A stretch of 64,000 bases of DNA, taken from positions 62,001 to 126,000 of the forward strand of contig NZ_FNEX01000001.1 of NCBI RefSeq assembly GCF_900100435.1. The letters are read 5' to 3'. The translations under genes were made by a program, and so were the position numbers. The DNA comes from Pedobacter sp. ok626 (GTDB lineage Bacteria > Bacteroidota > Bacteroidia > Sphingobacteriales > Sphingobacteriaceae). The notes below the pieces were generated by a model, which made no database searches, was not told the DNA's origin, and saw only the letters and a program-made list of their open reading frames with translations. Each line of letters opens with the position of its first letter. Positions within the stretch are counted from its first letter, which is position 1. Of this stretch, positions 63,701 through 64,000 are shown in pieces.

Positions 63701-64000
63701 TGTAACCGGAACTACCATTTTGACTAAGGATCCTCAGTTGGCAAATGCTGCTGCAGACGACCTATCGCTGGCACCTTGTTCGCCAGTAGTCAACATGGGT
63801 GACAATACAAAGATTACAGGAACCACTAAAGATCTTGCTGGCGAAGATAGGATCAAACATACAACAGTTGATCTTGGTGCTTATGAGTTCCAGGGTATAT
63901 ATCTTGAAAATGCAGAACAGCAACTTCCGGCTGCGGATCAATGGACAAATTATAGCCATCAGATTCAACTGGCAGAAGGAGGAGCATATACTTATACGGT
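45741..64000 (+). CDS. Giant secreted repeat protein, beta-helix/Ig modules (3' end outside window)
   Basis: At least 6,086 codons without a stop, open at the right edge. ATG 45741 starts a signal peptide (hydrophobic core TFLLFFVLSFAL, cleavage near TQAQ). Eleven tandem modules of about 500-590 residues follow. Each begins with a strand such as RLYVRQAATG..G..W.DAF.DLQ, then GDEIWVAKGTY, GVKMYGGFAGTE, LDGFTI, a run of beta-helix rungs with GGGIYN and FENN motifs, SIFWGNKRGN..DQ, IGNPLF, D.GDN, DLAGNPR..DLGAYE, and an Ig-like (He_PIG type) stretch LPTGL..G.L.G.P..GTYTFV..VTDG. All eleven IWVAKG-type anchors lie in the same frame. It is most likely a surface fibre or adhesin. A T9SS sorting or gliding-associated C-terminus would be expected beyond the window (inference). 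Confidence 0.9.
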   Translation, partial: MTRIIPHCIVTFLLFFVLSFALDTQAQTRYYVKADATGTGTGLSWQDAYTTLTAAITKSVNGNEIWVAKGTYYSTSGTGGTFTLKTGVQIYGGFAGTETLLSQRVVAANGLFTVNESILHGQDANYHVVSSANNNATLLDGFTITRGLSAVSTSLSGPYIGAGIYVSSGAAIFQNLWIKENNASAGGGGIYNAGVSASFKNLIIENNNLRSVTAGAGIYNAGASATFEKIIFKNNTGAGTGGGFNNTVAGVTMTDVSFEGHSVTTNGGGLFNSGSNLTINRASFIGNYAGQRGAGMYSVTGTGIVLSNSVFSQNVVTGANVGYLGGGLNFISGSGNIYNCTFSNNTIGYAIENVNTYGAGLYSGVVALNIYNSVFWNNRRGGDVPDQLNTTFKFGLYYNLIQGGLNNSENTIIGNPEFENALTHNLRLKNGSIAINAGINSQVVGGTDAAGNTRIVNAAVDLGAYEHPIGSPASIVLQPSAIGNVTRGIPYQLQLSTNGSGAASFQVTYGSLPPGIKLNAQTGLLSGIAMVNDDYTFVVKATQGGQTTSRQYTINVNNAPARLHVRAASTTGDNSGANWADAYVRLQTAIEMAKSGDEIWVAKGTYSPVQHIDSTFNMVSGVKIYGGFAGTETVVSQRVADAKGKYTTNETILSGNYVNVHVVNSIAALTPESTLDGFTITAGNAVQAGVKSYGGGIYINTVAVNGTYSNLIIKNNNANTYGAGMYNASTAIRLKNVSFENNVLSTGTTRNGGGLYNTGANLQLNDVDFKGNQAINGGGMWNNVAGVAITKATFEENVATNGAGLHNAGTININQASFLKNTTTSTGAGIYGTGTITVTNSIFSANSITGATAATATNGAGMYFNGAGTITNCTFSNNITNYTVTGTTTIGAGLYAAPAAFGVYNSIFWGNKRGNDVADQIGGTATNLANNLIQDNYIYGTNNLIGNPEFENALTHDLRLKNGSVAINAGNNAYVGTANDLAGNTRIIYSIVDLGAYENPNASAGSLTIQPATLAVARRGTAYSQQFSTSVATGAITWDLTNGTVPLGMLFNKQTGILSGVPMYSGAYTFVIKATQNGTMATRQYNLQVNDGATRWHVKGNATGANNGADWTNGLTRLQSALGMAKDGDEIWVAKGVYTPAAHVDSTFVLVSGVKMYGGFSGTETLLSQRIADANGKFILNNAELHGSTVNKNVVSSTKLVSIETLLDGFTVSGGNFPGGSGAGINILAAAVNGTYKNLIIKNNTASTYGAGMYNAATGVKFDNILFEGNVLTTSTRYGGGLYNTAIGIQLNNITFRGNQAVQGGGMYNVSNNVTINNVVFENNTATTLGAGLVNTGTGFILNNGVFENNIATGAGGGFNTTGSATLTDVVFRSNRSNTTGAGISGSGTLSVDRGLFVDNIAVQSGGGIYMNSTGSTTLTNVAFSRNAVTSTSTSYYGGGVYAGSATSTNIVNATFSKNTVGRAAVLSGAGLYRAAGTVNVTNSILWGNTRGGGVADQLNTAGISVANSTIEEGFATGSAVLVGDPLFTDPDNDNLILRTGSLAIDKGNNAVVGTTKDIDGNPRIYNSIVDHGAYENQGGASLKIAPTTLGTITRGALVDIQMTATGGTGPFTWSILTGELPLGLSISPAGRIYGRVMKGTPGGDTFVISVTNAMLIGSKQFSIDAVPGPARFYVKQNATGKATGANWTDAFTDLQSTLSNYVVAGDEIWVAKGTYLPGTTAAHTFTMKSGVKWYGGFAGTENELTERVADANKLYAVNETILSGNGISNHVVTNVESSTNETVVDGFSITGGRTATGSTSITNSAAGIYNNAGEAVFRNLWVKNNYADRYGAGIYNNGPATFENIRIEKNMVTRGLGYGGGLYNQNAFVILRNLTFVENEATLGGGMYNAIANLTAENLSFLRNKAITSGAGLYHSVGMLNLKRSLFEGNAVIGNGGGLFTVTGLNGEDLIFKDNTATTTGAGMNSAGTLTLNRVSFIGNTSAQYGAGLYNNGTARLDNVVFSQNKISTNSAVGFGVGMYNYAGASVLSNTTFSNNTSAYIHATTNAGAGFYLRSGSASIYNSIFWGNKRGNGLSDQITGVVTVANSIVENGYAGGTKISIGNPLFTDAATNNLKIKGGSAAIDVGDNAASGTAVDLANLPRVVNGIVDLGAYENQGGESLLILPASLPTFVRGTNINTQFTATGGGSSLTWSISSGTLPTGLSFSSTGLLSGRTMYVGSYTFVVSVTDGEFAGTKQFNVVVSAGSTNIYVSEGATAGRKDGSSWSNAFTDLQLALGQSTAGDQIWVAKGNYSPGLLATSTFAMKENVKVYGGFAGTEENLAARDTSLIHTTNKSILDGSQGVASYHVVSSTTAVTSETILDGFTISGGRTLTTTSTSYPNVPDQGVNYYGAGIYTSLGRPIFNNLIITNNTALFGAGAFVLSGVATFTNTKFITNSTIGNLGRGAALYNHTGGITVDNVLFEGNFITSGSATYGGAIFNSGTALISNSTFKDNITNGTGYAYGGALYSNTSSVVKISNTSFIGNQALNGAAVYNNTASPEFTDVTFKSNRSRGMGGAVTAAGTPLFERVYFIDNESTQHGGALYTSGAARLNNVVFSRNRIVAVPTAAAYGGAMFAGTTATLTNVTFSNNSISRTAAGGGALFRSAGTVSISNSIFWGNTRADGVADQIMGVVTIDRSIVQNGIAGGTNIAIGNPLFNDAAVDNLRLRGGSPAIDMGDNAKVSGATDVEGNLRIYNDIVDMGAFENQGTASLIISPATLQAYSRGDLMNVPLTVSAGGGNLVWSITSGTLPLGLGLEANGILKGRPLEAGTFTFVVGVTDGSLVGRRQYTLLVNQAATQLFVNVAAVSGRNDGSSWEHGYTDLKLAITKAITGDQIWVAKGTYSPGLLATSWFTMKEGVKIYGGFAGTETTLNDRAFPEMHTNNQTILDGSQGVASRHVVFNNIALSNTTLLDGFTISGGQGLAGTDSDNNRGAGIYNYAAVKAIFSNLRVINNKAERGAGIYNMGTAVYDKILFEGNEANSVGGGFFNLNANVTMTDVIFRGNTAKLNSGGLSQSGGVLNIDRGSFIANTAGQQAGGMYNTSGTANLSNVIFSRNAVTTAGAYYGGGMFSAATTNLNNVTFSENKIAFTHATTIGGAGLYRSTGVVTVNNGIFWGNTRGNNVPDQLTAGQTVRNSIVQGGYATGTNILIGNPLFNNATQDDLQLKGGSPAIDAGDNSSNTTSLDLAGNPRITNDIIDFGAYESLGGNGLKIQPTVFPSSVRGLDPNFQMSVTGGAGNYTWTLQSGTLPTGLVLTAEGLITGRPTVPGTYTFVISVTDGTLVGSKQFNAVITDGPSRLYVRQAATGNNNGSNWTDAFIDLQIALTQSKAGDEIWVAKGTYYTGPLASSYFTLKEGVKMYGGFAGTEALLAERNIANIRTTNETILDGSQGTPSYHVIYNTAALSSATVLDGFSIQNGKAAINSTGASYYGGGIYNTNGAVVFNHLWIKNNIAAYGGGLFHSGNATYTDIIFSNNQSKGTNARGAAVYNQSGFKLTKGVFQNNQLLEGTAYGAAIFNSGPLTLSEVKFENNIISNGQGGAIYSNSGAVVDISKTEFTGNRATTGGAIFLANGTTTFTDVQFNNNTATTSAGAVYAAGVVNINRGSFINNSSVQHGAALWSASTLKIDNTVFSRNNVTSTAGYYGAAIFLNSGNALINNTSFSNNSIAYNKGTATLSYGGAIYRSSGTATINNSIFWGNKRGNDVPDQINAGIVVGTSIVQNGYATGTDIKIGDPMFENAAADNLKLKGGSLAIDAGENNLQVFDKDLSGNPRVVNGTIDLGAYEQDGNGRLMIGPAVINSIPRGTALNLQLLATGTTLPVSWTLQTGKLPVGLTFSADGKLRGVPTVVGTYTFVIGVTDGQILGSKQYTVTVQNGISRLFVDRAATGDNNGSNWANAFMDIQPALELAGAGDEIWVAKGTYYTGPLAASTFKLKEGVKMYGGFAGTEAALADRDMATLRTANETILDGSQGIASYHVVSNALALTSATVLDGFSIQGGNATLMSGSNYQGGGIYNNLGAVQFSNLWIKNNSGTYGAGIYHNGDAVYTNIQFSNNQAKGTSARGAAVYNAKGFNLSKGVFENNKILESSSYPGYGAGIFSTGMLDLSEVEFKNNSILNGQGAAIYSNSSAVIKIKKGTFTGNKATTGGALFIASGTPVLEEVTFTDNTATAAGGAIYASGVLMLNRAAFIHNTATQHGGAIWSNSNLKIDNSIFSRNEITSTAAYYGGAIYINANDVLINNTSFSKNNIGYAKGTATLSYGGALYRNTGTVTLHNSILWGNTRMGTIADQLNVGVIVGNTIIQQDYATGTDVKIGDPLFLDAAADNLQLQGGSLAIDGGENSWQAYDKDLAGKARVINNTIDLGAYENESTDRLIINPEKIEAITRGTFLNLSFSYTGTSLPVTWSLQAGKLPPGVLLTTDGKLTGVPNIIGTYTFVVGATDGNLSGNRQYKVTVQNGTGRMYVHQAATGANNGSDWTNAFKDLQTAMELAGAGDEIWVAKGTYSAGPLAASTFKLKEGLKLYGGFAGTETTIEERDTLKIRTDNEAILDGSQGIASYHVVYNAAALTNATVLDGFSIQGGGSAVNTSNNSINFYGGGIYNSLGAAVFRKLWIKNNLGVYGAGLYHNGDATYTDVVFSNNRSTGYYARGAAVYNVKGFKLNKGVFENNRIIESSSYPGYGAAMFSTGVSDLNNIRFESNTLTNGQGGAIYVNSSAVTNLSNASFSGSKATTGGALYLASGTANLTNISFKDNIATASGGAIYAGGVLNIDRATFQNNISGQHGGSIWSSATLKISNTSFSRNKINSSAAYYGGAVFIYTGTATLTNTSFSKNSIGYYKIGTVNYGGGLYRNSGTVTLNNSILWGNTRGEGVPDQLNLNIKATNSLISGGYTTGLNIVDANPAFANADGDDLALTGCSPAINTGDNNLAPAGTVDRLGNPRIKAAVIDLGAIEYQSDVITLNPETLPQIPRGAAFNQQLQGVGGTGFYTYKLISGKLPDGLSMDASGMITGNPIVIGKYTFVINVSDGTMCGNRVYNMDVVAGTGVVRILVNQAATAGQNNGSTWDNAYLDLQSALKVSLAGDQIWVAKGTYSPGTLVTSYFTLKEGVKMYGGFGATESTLAERDSLKVRTVNETILTGNNNSRHVVYNYNVLTAATVLDGFSISGGRSVPSGTSTGEPYIGAGIYNRVGAATFNHLWIKNNNSNTYGGGMYNGGTSVISNVIFENNGTLNSSGSYRYGGGLYNIGAATFRQLEFINNTAAYGGGMYQGSATVTINDITFKDNKATLGGGFYSYSGKVTLNNAIFTGNTATQHGGGLYQWASTLTINNAEFSRNKVTGTGAYFGGAFYQYTSTSTLVNVSMSNNSIAYVNATINKYGGAIYKNAGTLNLHNSIVWANQRGNGVADELNLNIKPVNSLIRGGYAAGKVIVDKDPLFNLANEDDLSLSACSPAINMGDNALSVGILKDMAGQPRIKTEVVDMGAFENQQERINVGPTVLPEGLRGVLYEHQMVSSGGSGSYTYAVSYGSLPDGLLLSPSGRLSGRPINAGLYTFNITASDGSLCGNRLYTFEVKMGTGKVRIYVNQAATSGMNNSASWDHAFLDLQKGISSAMTGDTIFVAKGTYTPGLKVNNYFTLKEGVKIYGGFAATEKELADRDSTAIMTTNQTILDGANRSYHVVFNRLALTDATVLDGFTISGGKSANGSSTADPYNGGGIYNALGKVIFKNLWVKNNYAYYSGGGIFNSGTATFSNIILENNTVVQLGGGLYNNAAATFKNVKFIGNKGSQGGGMYHITAALDMKDVVFKNNTATATGGGFYNATNGKPTITNALFVGNTSAQHGGAIYHFTGTFNLINGAFSRNRTTVNGYYGGAYYHYTGTTNIVNATFSNNTSAYINASTTTKYGGALYRNTGTVNVANSIFWGNTRGNAVPDQMNAGILISTSTVQNGYVTGTTILTKDPQLANAAADDLSLAPCSPVVNMGDNTKITGTTKDLAGEDRIKHTTVDLGAYEFQGIYLENAEQQLPAADQWTNYSHQIQLAEGGAYTYT
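45825..47423 (+). repeat. Giant protein module 1
   Basis: 533 residues, starting RYYVKADATGTG. It has the key motif NEIWVAKGTYY, a beta-helix including a core cysteine in IYNCTFSNN, and NAAVDLGAYE before an Ig-like part with SLPPGIKLNAQTGLLSG. It differs from the others in the W-N-N-R-R-G sequence at the end of the helix. Confidence 0.85.
47424..49022 (+). repeat. Giant protein module 2
   Basis: 533 residues, the same length as module 1, starting RLHVRAAST. It shares with module 1 the IGNPEFENALTH segment and the cysteine in ITNCTFSNN, suggesting the two are closest relatives. Confidence 0.85.
49023..50753 (+). repeat. Giant protein module 3
   Basis: 577 residues, starting RWHVKGNATGANNG, with extra helix rungs compared with modules 1 and 2. 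The Ig-like part is ELPLGLSISPAGRIYGR and lacks the usual VTDG turn (VTNAML). Confidence 0.85.
50754..52484 (+). repeat. Giant protein module 4
   Basis: 577 residues, starting RFYVKQNATG. Anchor motif GDEIWVAKGTYLPG, helix end SIFWGNKRGNGLSDQ, Ig-like part TLPTGLSFSSTGLLSGR. Confidence 0.85.
52485..54260 (+). repeat. Giant protein module 5
   Basis: 592 residues, the longest module, starting NIYVSEGATAGRKDGSSW. It uses GDQIWVAKGNYSPGLLATS, shared with module 6. Several rungs carry the GGA(I/L)-x-FxxN pattern (YGGAIFNSG, YGGALYSNT, GGALYTSG). Confidence 0.85.
54261..55754 (+). repeat. Giant protein module 6
   Basis: 498 residues, the shortest complete module, starting QLFVNVAAVSGRNDGSSW. It is close to module 5 at the cap (SPGLLATS, LDGSQGVAS) but has lost about three to four helix rungs. 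Confidence 0.85.
55755..57494 (+). repeat. Giant protein module 7
   Basis: 580 residues, starting RLYVRQAATGNNNGSNW. It carries the GTYYTGPLASS cap and the GFKLTKGVFQNNQ rung that define a subgroup with modules 8 and 9. Confidence 0.85.
57495..59240 (+). repeat. Giant protein module 8
   Basis: 582 residues, starting RLFVDRAATGDNNGSNW. It has GTYYTGPLAAS and ILESSSYPGYGAGIFS, the latter almost repeated in module 9. Confidence 0.85.
59241..60998 (+). repeat. Giant protein module 9
   Basis: 586 residues, starting RMYVHQAATGANNGSDW. It is first in the series to carry a cysteine in the ALTGCSPAIN segment and another in the Ig-like end (DGTMCGNRVYN). Confidence 0.85.
60999..62591 (+). repeat. Giant protein module 10
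   Basis: 531 residues, starting RILVNQAATAGQNNGSTW. It has the same two cysteines as module 9 (LSACSPAIN and DGSLCGNRLYT). Confidence 0.85.
62592..64000 (+). repeat. Giant protein module 11 (cut by window edge)
   Basis: At least 469 residues, starting RIYVNQAATSG. The anchor has changed to GDTIFVAKGTY. The helix is complete, LAPCSPVVN holds the first cysteine, and TTVDLGAYEFQG is followed by a divergent start of the next Ig-like part (ENAEQQLPAADQW), cut at base 64000. Confidence 0.85.

Noticed and set aside
45741..64000. CRISPR-like or satellite DNA because of heavy repetition
   Set aside because: The repeats are protein modules of about 1.5-1.8 kb in one frame with diverged nucleotides, not short identical units with spacers.
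45741..64000. Several separate genes or a frameshifted pseudogene in the giant region
   Set aside because: All anchors keep one frame, and no signal peptide or stop is seen at module borders.

Overview
The window looks like chromosomal DNA from a Bacteroidota bacterium of the Sphingobacteriaceae (Pedobacter-like) type. The support is three SusC/SusD pairs, an ECF sigma/FecR pair, a LytS/LytTR two-component system, promoters of the TTTG-N19-TAnnTTTG form, few strong Shine-Dalgarno sites, and several families known mainly from this phylum (DUF4846, DUF5017, DUF4380, GH92, the SusCD-associated TlpA type). The genus is an inference. No rRNA, tRNA, CRISPR array, transposase or phage gene was seen.

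Layout. (1) 137-3842: a DctA-like dicarboxylate symporter on the minus strand, divergent from a LytS-type histidine kinase, a LytTR response regulator and a GNAT acetyltransferase. (2) 4019-13325: an ECF sigma factor, a FecR anti-sigma factor, a SusC with an N-terminal STN signalling domain, a SusD and two thioredoxin-fold proteins, closed by a strong hairpin terminator. It is PUL-like but has no carbohydrate-active enzyme. (3) 13390-13815: a HIT-family protein on the minus strand. (4) 13888-29219: a complete polysaccharide utilisation locus. A GntR-type regulator is divergent from an apparent ten-gene operon: F5/8C protein, GH29, SusC, SusD, DUF5017, GH5, sialate-O-acetylesterase-like enzyme, DUF4380, MFS transporter, GH16. 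Two identical 16-bp inverted arms overlap the -7 elements of both divergent promoters and are the obvious candidate operators. (5) 29329-35041: a small hypothetical protein and a DUF4846 protein on the minus strand, then a PL8 lyase, a Tat-exported Gfo/Idh/MocA oxidoreductase and a YceI protein. (6) 35104-45493: a one-TM protein with a putative DNA-binding N-terminus and a LamG-like C-terminus, divergent from a PUL of GH92, SusC, SusD and a pectate-lyase-like beta-helix protein. (7) 45741 to the right edge: one uninterrupted giant reading frame of at least 6,086 codons, still open at base 64000.

The giant gene is the most striking object. After a signal peptide it encodes eleven tandem modules of about 500-590 residues. 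Each module has a capping segment, a right-handed beta-helix of GGAIY/FxxN rungs (resembling chlamydial Pmp repeats), a segment ending in GAYE, and an Ig-like putative He_PIG domain. It is probably a very long secreted or surface fibre. Its C-terminus, which would tell how it is exported and anchored, lies outside the window.

In the PULs, SusC/D pairs would import oligosaccharides released by exported glycosidases. The GntR locus also carries an inner-membrane MFS transporter and a cytosolic mutarotase-like protein, so it covers uptake down to the cytoplasm.
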